Translations under genes and position numbers: made by a program
Source of the DNA: Aequorivita aurantiaca
GTDB lineage: Bacteria > Bacteroidota > Bacteroidia > Flavobacteriales > Flavobacteriaceae
DNA length: 64,000 bases
Direction: 5' to 3'
Assembly: GCF_030410135.1 (NCBI RefSeq)
Contig: NZ_JAUGQQ010000002.1
Coordinates: 310,001-374,000 of the forward strand
In this document: piece after piece, positions 26,611 to 35,748 of the stretch
How the letters are laid out: the number at the start of each line of letters is the position of its first letter
Position numbering within the stretch: position 1 is the stretch's first letter
Notes under the pieces: generated by a model
Seen by the model: only the letters and a program-made list of their open reading frames with translations
Databases searched by the model: none
Told to the model about the DNA's origin: nothing

Positions 26611-27477
26611 ATGACAAAATATCTTTTTCTATTCGCTTTTCTCCAAACCATTTTATCCGTCGCCCAGGAAAATACCGAGGTTTATATTTTTGACATCTCG
26701 CCCGCATATGAAGGTCTCGAAATGTTGAATATGAAAAACATTTCTAACGATCCGGGTTATGACAATCAACCGTCGTTCGCTTCAAATGAAACGATTCTTT
26801 TTGCGGGAAATAACAACGGGCAAACCGATATTGCTGAATATAATCTAACTTCAAAATCAAAAAAATTCTTCAATCAAAAAACTGATGGTGGTGAATATTC
26901 CCCTCAAAAATTCTCAGCAAACAATGATGTCGCCGCGGTTAGACTTGATAAAAATGGGCATCAGCGGTTATACCAATACAATTCGGAAACAAGAAATGCT
27001 TCGAAATTGATTGAAAATTTACAGGTCGCATATTTCGCCTTTTATACCGACAGAATAATTCTATCCACTGTTCTGAACGGCGACAAAATGGATTTGGCGC
27101 TTATCGATTTACAACAAAAATCAGCCGATACTCTGTTCCGAAATGCCGGCCGTTCGCTCCAAAAAGTTCCCAATACAAATTCTATGAGTTATTCCTTGGT
27201 GAACGAAGAGGGAAATTTAGACGTATATCTTTTGGAGATGGAAACGATGGAAAGCTTCTTTGTGTGTGAATTGCCCATTGGAATAAAGGATTTCGTTTGG
27301 ATGAACGATACGCAAATCCTCATTGGCAGTGGCAACAAGCTTTATATGTATGATACTCTCGGGGAGCCGGAATGGAGCCGCGTAGCATCACTCGAGGAGC
27401 ACGGGATTATGAATATAACCCGAATGGCGGTAAGCCCCAATGGTAAAAAATTGGCATTGGTGGGCGAAATAAATTGA
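26611..27477 (+). CDS. secreted TolB/WD40-like beta-propeller protein
   Basis: 288 aa from ATG 26611, which gives a clean signal peptide (YLFLFAFLQTILSVAQ); an upstream in-frame TTG lies in the terminator and is rejected. Propeller-like repeats include NISNDPGYDNQPSFASNETI, GGEYSPQKFSANNDVAAVRL and RMAVSPNGKKLALVGEIN, resembling TolB PD40 blades. No catalytic domain is attached, so it may be a periplasmic binding or scaffold protein. A -7-like TATTTTTA at 26587 is weak. It precedes the M28 peptidase by 43 bases. Confidence 0.75.
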   Translation: MTKYLFLFAFLQTILSVAQENTEVYIFDISPAYEGLEMLNMKNISNDPGYDNQPSFASNETILFAGNNNGQTDIAEYNLTSKSKKFFNQKTDGGEYSPQKFSANNDVAAVRLDKNGHQRLYQYNSETRNASKLIENLQVAYFAFYTDRIILSTVLNGDKMDLALIDLQQKSADTLFRNAGRSLQKVPNTNSMSYSLVNEEGNLDVYLLEMETMESFFVCELPIGIKDFVWMNDTQILIGSGNKLYMYDTLGEPEWSRVASLEEHGIMNITRMAVSPNGKKLALVGEIN

Positions 27478-27520
27478 TGGGCCATAATTGCCCCGAATCT
27501 TTTTGGTATTTTTATGAAAA

Positions 27521-28861
27521 ATGTTTTCAATGAAAATTTCCCCTCTATTTACTGCCTTTCTTTTTTTTACGCATTCCTTTTCCCAAACCGACCCTAGAAT
27601 CTACGAAATTATTGATGCGGTTTCTTCGGAAAGAATTGAGGCGGATATTACTACTTTAGCCAATTTCGGCACAAGAAACACTTTTAGCGATACCATTAGC
27701 AGCACCCGCGGAATCGGCGCTGCGCGAAGATGGATTAAATCGGAATTCGAAAAAATTTCAAAAGACTGTAACAACTGCTTAGAAATTTTCTACCAAAAAG
27801 ACTTTGTAAAAGCTGACGGAAACGACCGCGTGCCAAAGGATACGTGGATAGTGAATGTTGCCGCCGTTCAGAAGGGCGCCAAATATCCGAACCGCTATAT
27901 TATAATGAGTGGTGATATTGATTCGCGCAATAGTGATGGCAGTGATTTTACCAAAGATGCGCCCGGCGCCAATGACAACGCCAGCGGCATGGCCGGAGCT
28001 ATTGAAGCTGCAAGAGTACTTTCAAAATATAAATTTGAGAGTAGCATCGTTTATTTGGGACTGAGCGGCGAGGAACAGGGACTTTTTGGCGGTAAAGGTT
28101 TTGCCGATTATGCCAAATCGCAGGGCTGGGAAATTATCGGCGTTCTCAATAATGATATGATTGGAAATATTGAAGGCGTGAATGGCGTAATCAGCAATCG
28201 CGATTTTAGAATTTTTTCGGAACCCGTGCCGCCCACCGAAACGGAGCGCGAACGGCAAATGCGCAGATTTTATGGCGGCGAAGTTGATGGAAATTCGCGC
28301 CAACTTGCACGTTACGTTTTTGAAACAACCAAGACATATATGCCGGAAATGAACCCAATAATGGTTTATAGACTTGACCGTTTTGGTCGCGGAGGTCACC
28401 ACCGGCCCTTTAATGATTTAGGTTGGGCGGGAATAAGAATTATGGAAGCCCACGAAAATTATACCCAACAACATCAAGATATTCGCACCGAAAATGGAAT
28501 AGAATACGGCGATAAACTTAAATTTGTGAATTTTGATTATGCCGCAAAACTTACTGCAGTAAACGCAATAAATATGGCAAGTTTGGCGTGGGCGCCACCC
28601 GCACCAAAAAACGTTTCCATTGGCGGTATTGTGGAGCCCTCGGCAAAATTGAAATGGGAAAAAGTGCAAGGCGCCACCGGGTATAAAATTTATTGGCGCG
28701 ACACCACCTCCCCCACTTGGAATTACAGTCGATATGTGGGCAATGTTTCCGAATTTACTTTGGAGGGAATTGTAATCGACAATTATTTTTTCGGAGTAGC
28801 TTCGGTTGGAAAAGATGGACACGAAAGCGTGGTAGTTTTTCCAAATTCCGTGTTTAGGTAA
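27521..28861 (+). CDS. secreted M28 family metallopeptidase with C-terminal FnIII domain
   Basis: 446 aa; ATG 27530 (MKISPLFTAF) is an equally good start, and a TATTTTTA element at 27507 would favour it. Signal peptide ends near SFSQ. M28 dizinc ligands: DAPGANDNASGMAG (Asp), LSGEEQGLFGG (Glu base and ligand), NNDMIGN (Asp) and a late His in IMEAHENY. The first ligand position, normally GHxD, reads SGDIDSR, so His is replaced by Asp. The C-terminus (residues about 365-446, VEPSAKLKWEKVQGATGYKI) is a fibronectin type III domain. Probably a periplasmic or surface aminopeptidase. Confidence 0.87.
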   Translation: MFSMKISPLFTAFLFFTHSFSQTDPRIYEIIDAVSSERIEADITTLANFGTRNTFSDTISSTRGIGAARRWIKSEFEKISKDCNNCLEIFYQKDFVKADGNDRVPKDTWIVNVAAVQKGAKYPNRYIIMSGDIDSRNSDGSDFTKDAPGANDNASGMAGAIEAARVLSKYKFESSIVYLGLSGEEQGLFGGKGFADYAKSQGWEIIGVLNNDMIGNIEGVNGVISNRDFRIFSEPVPPTETERERQMRRFYGGEVDGNSRQLARYVFETTKTYMPEMNPIMVYRLDRFGRGGHHRPFNDLGWAGIRIMEAHENYTQQHQDIRTENGIEYGDKLKFVNFDYAAKLTAVNAINMASLAWAPPAPKNVSIGGIVEPSAKLKWEKVQGATGYKIYWRDTTSPTWNYSRYVGNVSEFTLEGIVIDNYFFGVASVGKDGHESVVVFPNSVFR

Positions 28862-28887
28862 AATCACAAAAAACAAATTAATAAAAT

Positions 28888-30552
28888 ATGGTACAAAAAA
28901 TTTCAAATAAACCAAGATCATTTTCCCTCAGGAAGTTGTCCATTCTCGCAATTGTAATCTTTATTACCTACCCCGCCATCTCCCAAGAATTTACACGCGC
29001 CGATACTCTTCGCGGCAGTATTACCGCGGAACGAGCTTGGTGGGACGTGCTGCATTACGACCTTTCAGTTGAAGTTTTTCCCGAGGAAAAATCCATTTCG
29101 GGAAAAAATGTAATTCAATATAAAGTCATAAGTACTGGAGATGTGATGCAGATTGACCTGCAGGATCCAATGAAAATTGAGAAAATTTTGCAGGATGGGA
29201 CTGAAATTTCATTCACTTCGGAAGGCAATGCACATTTTTTAAAACTGAAAAAAAATCAGAAAAAAGGAAAGGTTGAAAAAATAACCATTCACTTCTCCGG
29301 AAAACCTATTGTGGCCCGCCGCCCGCCGTGGGATGGTGGTTTTACCTGGTCTAAGGACTCCAATGGAAAACATTTTATCGCCACTTCCAACCAGGGCATT
29401 GGCTCCAGCGTTTGGTGGCCGTTGAAGGACCACCCTTCCGAAGAACCCGACAACGGAGCTATAATTTCAGTAACCACTCCGAAGGATTTGATGGATGTAA
29501 GCAATGGCAGACTCAAAAATGTGATCGAAAACGAAAATACCAAAACCTGGGTTTGGGAAGTTAAGAGTCCGATCAATGCTTATGGGATAAACATAAACAT
29601 TGGCGATTATGTACATTGGAGCGAAAAGTACAAAGGCGAAAAAGGTATACTTGATATGGACTATTACGCGTTGCGCGAAAATGAGGAAAAAGCCAGGAAA
29701 CAATTCAAGCAAGCACCAATGATGATGAAAGCTTTTGAGCACTGGTTCGGTCCCTACCCTTTTTATGAAGATGGCTACAAACTGGTGGAGGCGCCATACT
29801 TAGGAATGGAGCACCAGAGCAGCGTGACCTATGGCAACAAATATGCAAATGGATATTTGGGCAAGGATCTTTCGGGGACAGGTTGGGGATTAAAGTTCGA
29901 TTTTATTATCATTCACGAAAGTGGCCACGAATGGTTTGCAAATAACATTACAAATAATGATGTGGCCGATATGTGGATTCACGAAGGTTTTACAAATTAT
30001 TCCGAGAATCTATATTTAGATTATCATTTTGGAAAAAAAGCTTCATCGGAATATGTAATTGGGGTTCGTAAAAATATTATGAACGATAGCCCTATTATTG
30101 GACAATACAATGTGGACAATTCAGGCAGTAGCGATATGTACTACAAAGGTGCTAATATTCTCCACAATATCCGTCAATTGATAGCCGATGACGAAAAATG
30201 GCGAAATATTCTGCGCGAGATGAATTCTGAATTTTATCATCAAAATGTTACTTCAAAACAAGTTGAGAAATATATAAGCGAAAAAAGCGGTATAAACCTT
30301 ACTAAATATTTCGATCAATATTTGCGGACAACCATGATTCCAAAAGTAGAATATTCAGTGGCTGGAGAAATCCTTAAATTTAGATATGTGGATATAGTTG
30401 AGAATTTTGAGATGCCAGTTATTGCGATAATTAACGGCAAGGAGGAATGGATAACTCCCACTTCGGAATGGAATTCAAAACAGTTCAGTTCAACAATTGA
30501 TTCATTTTCCATTAAAAAGGATTTTTACGTGAATTCCGAAGCGGTTAAATAG
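28888..30552 (+). CDS. M1 family metallopeptidase (short form)
   Basis: 554 aa. Signal region LSILAIVIFITYPAISQ. The GxMEx-type exopeptidase motif reads YLGMEHQSSV (about 305). The zinc site is IIHESGHEWFANNI followed by WIHEGFTNY (about 341-370), i.e. HExxH-18-E with all residues present. It lacks the large C-terminal helical domain of PepN. Likely a periplasmic aminopeptidase working with the adjacent M28 enzyme in peptide utilisation (inference from neighbourhood). ATG 28888, 26 bases after the M28 stop. Confidence 0.9.
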   Translation: MVQKISNKPRSFSLRKLSILAIVIFITYPAISQEFTRADTLRGSITAERAWWDVLHYDLSVEVFPEEKSISGKNVIQYKVISTGDVMQIDLQDPMKIEKILQDGTEISFTSEGNAHFLKLKKNQKKGKVEKITIHFSGKPIVARRPPWDGGFTWSKDSNGKHFIATSNQGIGSSVWWPLKDHPSEEPDNGAIISVTTPKDLMDVSNGRLKNVIENENTKTWVWEVKSPINAYGININIGDYVHWSEKYKGEKGILDMDYYALRENEEKARKQFKQAPMMMKAFEHWFGPYPFYEDGYKLVEAPYLGMEHQSSVTYGNKYANGYLGKDLSGTGWGLKFDFIIIHESGHEWFANNITNNDVADMWIHEGFTNYSENLYLDYHFGKKASSEYVIGVRKNIMNDSPIIGQYNVDNSGSSDMYYKGANILHNIRQLIADDEKWRNILREMNSEFYHQNVTSKQVEKYISEKSGINLTKYFDQYLRTTMIPKVEYSVAGEILKFRYVDIVENFEMPVIAIINGKEEWITPTSEWNSKQFSSTIDSFSIKKDFYVNSEAVK

Positions 30553-30582
30553 GGATTATTTTTACCAACAAACGAATCAAAA

Positions 30583-30608
30583 AAAGAGCCCCATGTTCGG
30601 GGCTCTTT
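30583..30608. terminator. bidirectional intrinsic terminator
   Basis: Perfect stem AAAGAGCCCC / GGGGCTCTTT with loop ATGTTC, between convergent M1 peptidase and fasciclin genes. Confidence 0.9.
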
Positions 30609-30629
30609 AATTTTATTCAATGTTTTGAA

Positions 30630-31262
30630 TTACATTTTAGGCATCAATACTTTATCAACAACGTGAACCACGCCATTTGAAGCATCAACGTCAGCAGTAG
30701 ATACAGTTGCAGTATTACCTTTTGCATCTTTAACCATAACCTTACCGTCTTTTTCAGACAAAGTCAAAACTTCGCCATTTAAAGTAGTTACGTCCAATTT
30801 GTTGTTTGCTGCCTTAATTTTTGCAACAACATCAGCGGAGTTCATTTTACCTTGAAGAACGTGATATTGAAGCAATTTTTGAAGTTGTTCCTTATTTTCT
30901 GGCTTCATTAAGTTATCCATAGTTGCTTTTGGAACTTTAGAGAAAGCTTCATTTGATGGTGCGAAAACGGTATACTCACCTTCCGCTTTCATAGTCTGGG
31001 CCATATCTGCAGCCTGCAGGGCGCTAACCAATGTTGAAAGATTTTCGTTCCCCATTGCCTTAGCAGCAATTGAGTTTGCTTCCATATCAGCCATTTTAGC
31101 TTGATTGTCAGCCTCCACTTGCATTAGGGAATCCCTTTCGCGCTCCATACGCATTTGTTCCGCTTGGGCCTGAGCTTCAGCTTCTTTTTTCTTTGTGTCT
31201 TCACAGCTTGCAAAAAACATGGTTACTACTGCAAGAGACAATACAATTGTTTTTAGTTTCAT
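30630..31262 (-). CDS. fasciclin (FAS1) domain lipoprotein
   Basis: 210 aa from ATG 31262. The signal ends in a lipobox (MFFASC), so it should be lipidated. Residues 20-70 form an Ala/Glu/Met-rich coiled coil (AEAQAQAEQMRMERER). The FAS1 domain follows: YTVFAPSNEAFSKVP, LLQYHVLQGKM and the terminal NGVVHVVDKVLMP. FAS1 proteins act in adhesion; the coiled coil may span periplasm or oligomerise. An in-frame TTG at 31311-31313 lies beyond the -7 box side and is not a start. Confidence 0.9.
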   Translation of the reverse strand: MKLKTIVLSLAVVTMFFASCEDTKKKEAEAQAQAEQMRMERERDSLMQVEADNQAKMADMEANSIAAKAMGNENLSTLVSALQAADMAQTMKAEGEYTVFAPSNEAFSKVPKATMDNLMKPENKEQLQKLLQYHVLQGKMNSADVVAKIKAANNKLDVTTLNGEVLTLSEKDGKVMVKDAKGNTATVSTADVDASNGVVHVVDKVLMPKM

Positions 31263-31293
31263 AATAGTGTTTGTTGATTTTAAAAGTTTGGCG

Positions 31294-31301
31294 CAAAGGT
31301 A
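31294..31301 (-). promoter_or_regulatory. -7 promoter element (TACCTTTG) of the fasciclin gene
   Basis: Exact TAnnTTTG match on the minus strand, 31 bases before ATG 31262. No -33 TTG at canonical spacing. Confidence 0.55.
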
Positions 31302-31475
31302 TTTCAAGAGCAATGATTATTTTTCATAATTGAAATTATTTTTTAGTTAAATTTTTTCTAAAAGTTTAATGGCATTCTTAAAGTTGGAAACCATCTATTA
31401 AAGTTTTATTAATCGCTAAAAAATAAAAATTTCAAATAGTATCTTTAAAATATAAACTTTAAAATTTATTATAAA

Positions 31476-31853
31476 ATGATCAAGTCAAAATATCAAAGTG
31501 TTCTCGATTTAGGAGAAAAATTGAACATCCAAAATGGAGATGTAAAAGAAGAAAACGGTCAGCTAAAAGTTTGGGGTACGGCGAAGAACCAATATGAAAA
31601 AAACCTTTTATGGGATGAAATAAAACGCGTGGGCGGTGAAAACCCAACAGATATTATGGCCGATATTAAGGTTGCGGACAATTCGGTTTTTGCCCACCAT
31701 ACGGTGAAAAGTGGCGAATCACTTAGTAAAATTTCCAAACATTATTATGGCGATGCCAATAACTATAACGCCATTTACGAAGCAAACAAAGGGAAGTTGA
31801 AATCTGCGGATCTAATCCATCCTGGCGATGAGTTGGTGATTCCCAATATTTAA
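31476..31853 (+). CDS. LysM domain protein with BON-like N-terminus (YgaU/Kbp-like)
   Basis: 125 aa without signal peptide. The C-terminal LysM domain is clear: HHTVKSGESLSKISKHYYGDANNYNAI ... IHPGDELVIPNI (split here by ellipsis). The first 65 residues (LNIQNGDVKEENGQLKVWG) look like a reduced BON domain. Escherichia coli YgaU/Kbp has the same BON-LysM order and binds K+ in the cytoplasm, so a cytoplasmic stress-related role is possible. A weak -7-like TATCTTTA at 31440 precedes it. Closed by the terminator at 31867. Confidence 0.82.
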   Translation: MIKSKYQSVLDLGEKLNIQNGDVKEENGQLKVWGTAKNQYEKNLLWDEIKRVGGENPTDIMADIKVADNSVFAHHTVKSGESLSKISKHYYGDANNYNAIYEANKGKLKSADLIHPGDELVIPNI

Positions 31854-31866
31854 AACTTATTAAAGG

Positions 31867-31900
31867 AAATGGCCGTTATTCATAAAAATAGCGGCCATTT
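31867..31900. terminator. bidirectional intrinsic terminator
   Basis: Stem AAATGGCCG / CGGCCATTT extended by further pairs, followed by T8. It separates the convergent LysM and AAA+ genes. Confidence 0.88.
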
Positions 31901-31914
31901 TTTTTAGGAATAAT

Positions 31915-33378
31915 TTATAGTCCGCTGATGTAGCTTCCGTACAGGTCCTTAAAATGAAGGCCATTGCCCAAACTGAATTTGCTCAGTTTTTTATTCTCTG
32001 CCAACGCCCATAGAACCACTTCTTTCAAAAAATATCGATCCTCCTTAGCCACTTCAGATTGGTATTTTTCCACAAGTTGCTCCAGTGGAATAATTCTATC
32101 CAATTCTCTTCTATATTCTTCATCGGAATAAGAATCGAGCAGTTCAAAATCATTTTCTTCAAAAAACCATGCGACGATTTCAGCATAAGGGTCAATATCA
32201 GTTTGCTTAGTTAGTTTTTCTATTTTGGGGAATTTATCTTTAAACAATGTGTTCACCGCATCAGCAATTAATTGTTGCGCAACTTGGCTCACACCTTCTT
32301 GCTCACCTTCGTAAACAAGTTCAATTTTTCCTGTAATGGATGGAATAATTCCCACAAAATCTCCCAAACGAATGCTTGTTTTTTCCTCTCCATTATGAAG
32401 CGCCCGCCTTTCGGCAGTGCTCAATAGATTTTCGAACGCGGTAATACTAAGTCTTGCACTCACGCCGCTTTTGGCATCAATGAAATCATTTTCTCGAGCC
32501 TCAAAACTTATCTGTTCCAAAATATCCTTAGCAAGTTCGGGAACATAAACATTGGATTTCGCGGCAATAGCTTCGGCAGTTTCCTGTGCTGTGATGGTAC
32601 GCGCGGTTTCAATATCTTCAGGATAATGCGTTAAAATTTGGGAACCAATTCTATCTTTTAAAGGGGTAACTATGCTTCCACGATTGGTGTAATCTTCCGG
32701 ATTTGCGGTGAAAACAAATTGGATATCCAACGGCAAGCGAACGGCAAAACCTCTAATCTGAACATCCCCTTCCTGCAAAATGTTGAAAAGCGCAACTTGA
32801 ATTCGCGGTTGCAAATCGGGCAATTCATTAATTACAAAAATGCAACGATTACTGCGCGGAATCATCCCAAAATGGATCACGCGGTCATCGGCATAGGTCA
32901 ATTTTAAGTTCGCTGCTTTTATGGGATCAACGTCGCCAATAATATCGGCCACGGTAACATCCGGCGTGGCCAGTTTTTCGGAAAAACGCTCGCTGCGATG
33001 CAGCCAACTTATTGGGGTATCATCGCCTTTCTCGTGCATTAAATTTTTCGCAAAACGCGAAATGGGATTAAAGGGATCATCATTGATTTCACTGCCTTCA
33101 ACCACGGGAATGTATTCATCCAAAAGTCCGACCATTTGACGCGCCAATCGGGTTTTGGCCTGGCCGCGAAGGCCCAAAAGATTGATGTTGTGCTTTGAAA
33201 GAATGGCGCGCTCCAGTTCGGGAATCACCGTTAATTCATAGCCGTGAATGCCTACGAATGGAGATTCCTTTTTCATAATTTTTTGAAGCAGGTTTCGACG
33301 TAGTTCCTCTTTTATTGATTTCGATTGGTAACCGGCTTTTTTAAGTTCGCCAAATGTTTTTATTTTTTCTATTTCCAT
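31915..33378 (-). CDS. MoxR/ChlI-like AAA+ ATPase
   Basis: 487 aa. A Walker A variant NLLGLRGQAKTRLARQM is near residues 60-76. Walker B/pore region reads CIFVINELPDLQPRIQVALF, i.e. NEL in place of the usual DE-hN. Then LQEGDVQIRGFAVRLP and FTANPEDYTNRG match the magnesium-chelatase/MoxR helix-2-insert clade. The cytoplasmic ATPase should remodel a target together with the VWA protein encoded immediately upstream on the same strand (95-base gap). No chlorophyll genes are near, so this is a MoxR-VWA type pair, not Mg-chelatase. Target unknown. Confidence 0.85.
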   Translation of the reverse strand: MEIEKIKTFGELKKAGYQSKSIKEELRRNLLQKIMKKESPFVGIHGYELTVIPELERAILSKHNINLLGLRGQAKTRLARQMVGLLDEYIPVVEGSEINDDPFNPISRFAKNLMHEKGDDTPISWLHRSERFSEKLATPDVTVADIIGDVDPIKAANLKLTYADDRVIHFGMIPRSNRCIFVINELPDLQPRIQVALFNILQEGDVQIRGFAVRLPLDIQFVFTANPEDYTNRGSIVTPLKDRIGSQILTHYPEDIETARTITAQETAEAIAAKSNVYVPELAKDILEQISFEARENDFIDAKSGVSARLSITAFENLLSTAERRALHNGEEKTSIRLGDFVGIIPSITGKIELVYEGEQEGVSQVAQQLIADAVNTLFKDKFPKIEKLTKQTDIDPYAEIVAWFFEENDFELLDSYSDEEYRRELDRIIPLEQLVEKYQSEVAKEDRYFLKEVVLWALAENKKLSKFSLGNGLHFKDLYGSYISGL

Positions 33379-33473
33379 AATTTATTTTCTCTCTTCTTAA
33401 TTAATCACTAATGGCGCGCAACTCTTGAAACCGTAAAAAAAACTGAACGCCGGCCATTGAATGCTTATTTTTT

Positions 33474-34595
33474 TTATCTAATTCGTTTTGTACGGTTTGT
33501 TTCGTAATCGCTAAAAATCATTTCTCCCAAACCTTTCAAGCCCGTGTAAAATGCCTTGCCCTTGTTTGCCGCTGTGAATTCTTCCACAAAAAGCATTAAA
33601 TATGGGTCTTCGGCAATCATAAAAGTAGTGATGGGAATGTGAAGTTTCCGCGCCTGTGAGGCCATTGCATAACATTTATTTACAATGTGAGTGTCTAATC
33701 CATTACTATTTTTATAATAGCGGCCGTCGGGAAGTTGGATGCAACTAGGTTTTCCATCGGTTATCATAAAAATTTGTTTGTTGGTATTTCTTTTTCTTCG
33801 CAATAAATCCATCGCCAATTGAAGTCCCGCAACGGTATTTGTGTGATATGGACCTACATTTAAATACGGCAAATCCTTAATTTGAATGGGCCAAGCATCA
33901 TCGCCAAAGACCAAAATATCGAGTGTATCTTTTGGATATCGCGTTGTAATAAATTCCGAAAGGGCCATTGCCACTTTTTTGGCGGGAGTAATCCGGTCTT
34001 CGCCGTAAAGAATCATACTGTGACTGATATCAATCATCAACACAGTGCTCATTTGGGTTTTATACATGGTTTCCTCAACCACCAAATCATTTTCCGAGAG
34101 CGTAAAATCTCCCAAGCCGTGATTTATTTGGGCATTTTTGAAGCTTTCCGTCATCGAAATCTGTTCCAACGAATCCCCGAAACGGTAATCCCGAAACTCG
34201 CCAGCTTGCTCATCGCCTCTTCCCGTTTGTTTTGTGCGGTGGTTTCCAGCACCACTTTTCCGCAAGTTTCCAAAAATCTGTTCCAAGGCCTTTTTTCTAA
34301 GAGCCCTTTCGGTTTTTTCGGTAATTGCCAGACCGCTCTTACCGTCTATTTTTATCTCCTCGCGCAGGTAGCCTTTCTTTTTTAAATCCTCCACAAAATC
34401 GTCCAACGAGTAGTCTTCATTGGTGAGTTCATATTCTTCATCCAATTGTTTTAGCCACTCCATCGCTTCATCAAAATCGCCCGACGTGTGTGTTATCAAT
34501 TCTTGAAAAATATCAAACAATTTATCGAAGGGGGAATGCTCCTTTGGCGTGTGTTTAGTGAAGATAAATCCGCTTTTTGCATCTTTCTTAATCAT
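33474..34595 (-). CDS. VWA domain protein partner of the AAA+ ATPase
   Basis: 373 aa. N-terminal 170 residues are charged and helical. The VWA domain starts at TVLMIDISHSMILYG, a DxSxS MIDAS motif, with the later TVAGLQLAMDLL Thr and the FMITDGKPSCI Asp-Gly completing the metal site. First gene of the minus-strand pair with the ATPase. MoxR-VWA pairs act as chaperones that insert or activate metal- or stress-related complexes. No signal peptide or TM helix, so cytoplasmic. Confidence 0.85.
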   Translation of the reverse strand: MIKKDAKSGFIFTKHTPKEHSPFDKLFDIFQELITHTSGDFDEAMEWLKQLDEEYELTNEDYSLDDFVEDLKKKGYLREEIKIDGKSGLAITEKTERALRKKALEQIFGNLRKSGAGNHRTKQTGRGDEQAGEFRDYRFGDSLEQISMTESFKNAQINHGLGDFTLSENDLVVEETMYKTQMSTVLMIDISHSMILYGEDRITPAKKVAMALSEFITTRYPKDTLDILVFGDDAWPIQIKDLPYLNVGPYHTNTVAGLQLAMDLLRRKRNTNKQIFMITDGKPSCIQLPDGRYYKNSNGLDTHIVNKCYAMASQARKLHIPITTFMIAEDPYLMLFVEEFTAANKGKAFYTGLKGLGEMIFSDYETNRTKRIR

Positions 34596-34817
34596 ATTTT
34601 AAAAGTAAAACAAAGAATGGTTTTTATGAAAGGCAAAACGTTAAACTCCTACCAAAAAAGGTATGAGAAATATTTCTAACCATTATAAAACCATAATGCG
34701 AAAAAGTCATTTAGGCATTAATTAACAATATAGTTAACAGATATTTATGCGATACCTATTTTGAGATTTGTTAATTTTAAAATTCAAAACTTAAATCAAC
34801 CTTAAAAATCATGAATT

Positions 34818-35051
34818 ATGGCAGAAATTAAAATTGAAAAGAAAAAGCCCGTGTGGCCGTGGATTTTGCTAATTCTTGTAATCATCGTAGGTGTTTACAT
34901 TTATTGGAGCTACAATGATAATGTGGATGAACGCAATGTTGATGAGAATGAAGTATTGATCGACACCATTCAGGATATGAATGATGACTACAACGAACTT
35001 CCGGCAGACACTCTATCCTTGGAAACTGACACAACCACAATTGCCCAATAA
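34818..35051 (+). CDS. small single-TM hypothetical protein
   Basis: 77 aa: basic N-terminus (MAEIKIEKKKPVWP), one TM helix (WILLILVIIVGVYIYWSY) and an acidic, Thr/Asp-rich tail (DNVDERNVDENE...). Topology suggests an inner-membrane protein with a periplasmic acidic tail. No family recognised. It is 26 bases upstream of a PRC-barrel gene and probably in an operon with it. Such pairs are often stress-induced in Bacteroidota (recollection, not shown here). Confidence 0.7.
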   Translation: MAEIKIEKKKPVWPWILLILVIIVGVYIYWSYNDNVDERNVDENEVLIDTIQDMNDDYNELPADTLSLETDTTTIAQ

Positions 35052-35077
35052 AAATTAAACAATAAAACTAAAAAGCT

Positions 35078-35602
35078 ATGAAAAACGAAGAAAAACATCT
35101 CTATAACCTTAACGAACTTTCTGACTACAAAGTTGCCAGTGATGATCCCGATGTACGGGGATGGGACGTACGCGACGCGGACAACAGAGTGGTGGGCAAG
35201 GTCGAGAATCTACTTGTAAATAAAAATATTAAACGAGTGGTGTATTTGGATGTCCATGTGGACAAAACCATTGTTGATGCAAGACACGATCCCTATGGAA
35301 GACCAAACAATATTGATGTTCGCGAGTTTGTGAACAAGGATGGCGAGAATCACGTAATTATTCCCATTGGAATGGTGAACCTTGATAAGGAAAACAAAAA
35401 TGTCCTTGCAAATGGTATCGACCATCGCACCTTTGCGGAAACAAAACGCTATGCTCATGGAACTCCCTTGAATCGTGATTACGAAACTACTGTGCTTAGA
35501 TCCTATAATCGTGACAATCCATCAGATTCAGTTTATGAAGATGAAACGTTTTACGAAAGAGACGAATTTGATAGAAATAGATATACAAATAGAAGATTGT
35601 AA
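35078..35602 (+). CDS. PRC-barrel domain protein
   Basis: 174 aa, soluble and highly charged. Residues 10-70 carry the PRC-barrel pattern: YKVASDDPDVRGWDVRDADN, RVVGKVENLLVNK and IKRVVYLDVHVD. The second half has HVIIPIGMVNLDKENKNVLA, a barrel-like repeat, then a Tyr/Asp/Arg-rich tail. PRC-barrel proteins are found in stress and envelope contexts and RNA metabolism. The exact role is unknown. Closed by a strong terminator at 35624. Confidence 0.8.
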   Translation: MKNEEKHLYNLNELSDYKVASDDPDVRGWDVRDADNRVVGKVENLLVNKNIKRVVYLDVHVDKTIVDARHDPYGRPNNIDVREFVNKDGENHVIIPIGMVNLDKENKNVLANGIDHRTFAETKRYAHGTPLNRDYETTVLRSYNRDNPSDSVYEDETFYERDEFDRNRYTNRRL

Positions 35603-35623
35603 AAATCTAATTGAAACACATTT

Positions 35624-35651
35624 AAAGAGGGTAGCGAAAGCTACCCTTTTT
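35624..35651 (+). terminator. intrinsic terminator with GAAA tetraloop
   Basis: Stem AGGGTAGC / GCTACCCT closed by GAAA and extended by A/T pairs, followed by a T-run, 21 bases after the PRC-barrel stop. Confidence 0.9.
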
Positions 35652-35708
35652 TTATTACCAAAAGATTGTTGAATGAAAACGATTTTAAATTTAAAGGCAA
35701 AAAATCAT

Positions 35709-35716
35709 TAGCTTTG
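35709..35716 (+). promoter_or_regulatory. -7 promoter element (TAGCTTTG) of the S9 peptidase gene
   Basis: Exact TAnnTTTG match, 32 bases before the ATG. No -33 TTG at canonical spacing. Confidence 0.5.
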
Positions 35717-35748
35717 AGCTTCAATTACAAATAACCAAACCTTCAATT

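Noticed and set aside
31915-34595. Magnesium chelatase for chlorophyll synthesis
   Set aside because: There are no bch/chl genes and the VWA partner is a short MoxR-type protein; a MoxR-VWA pair explains the data better.
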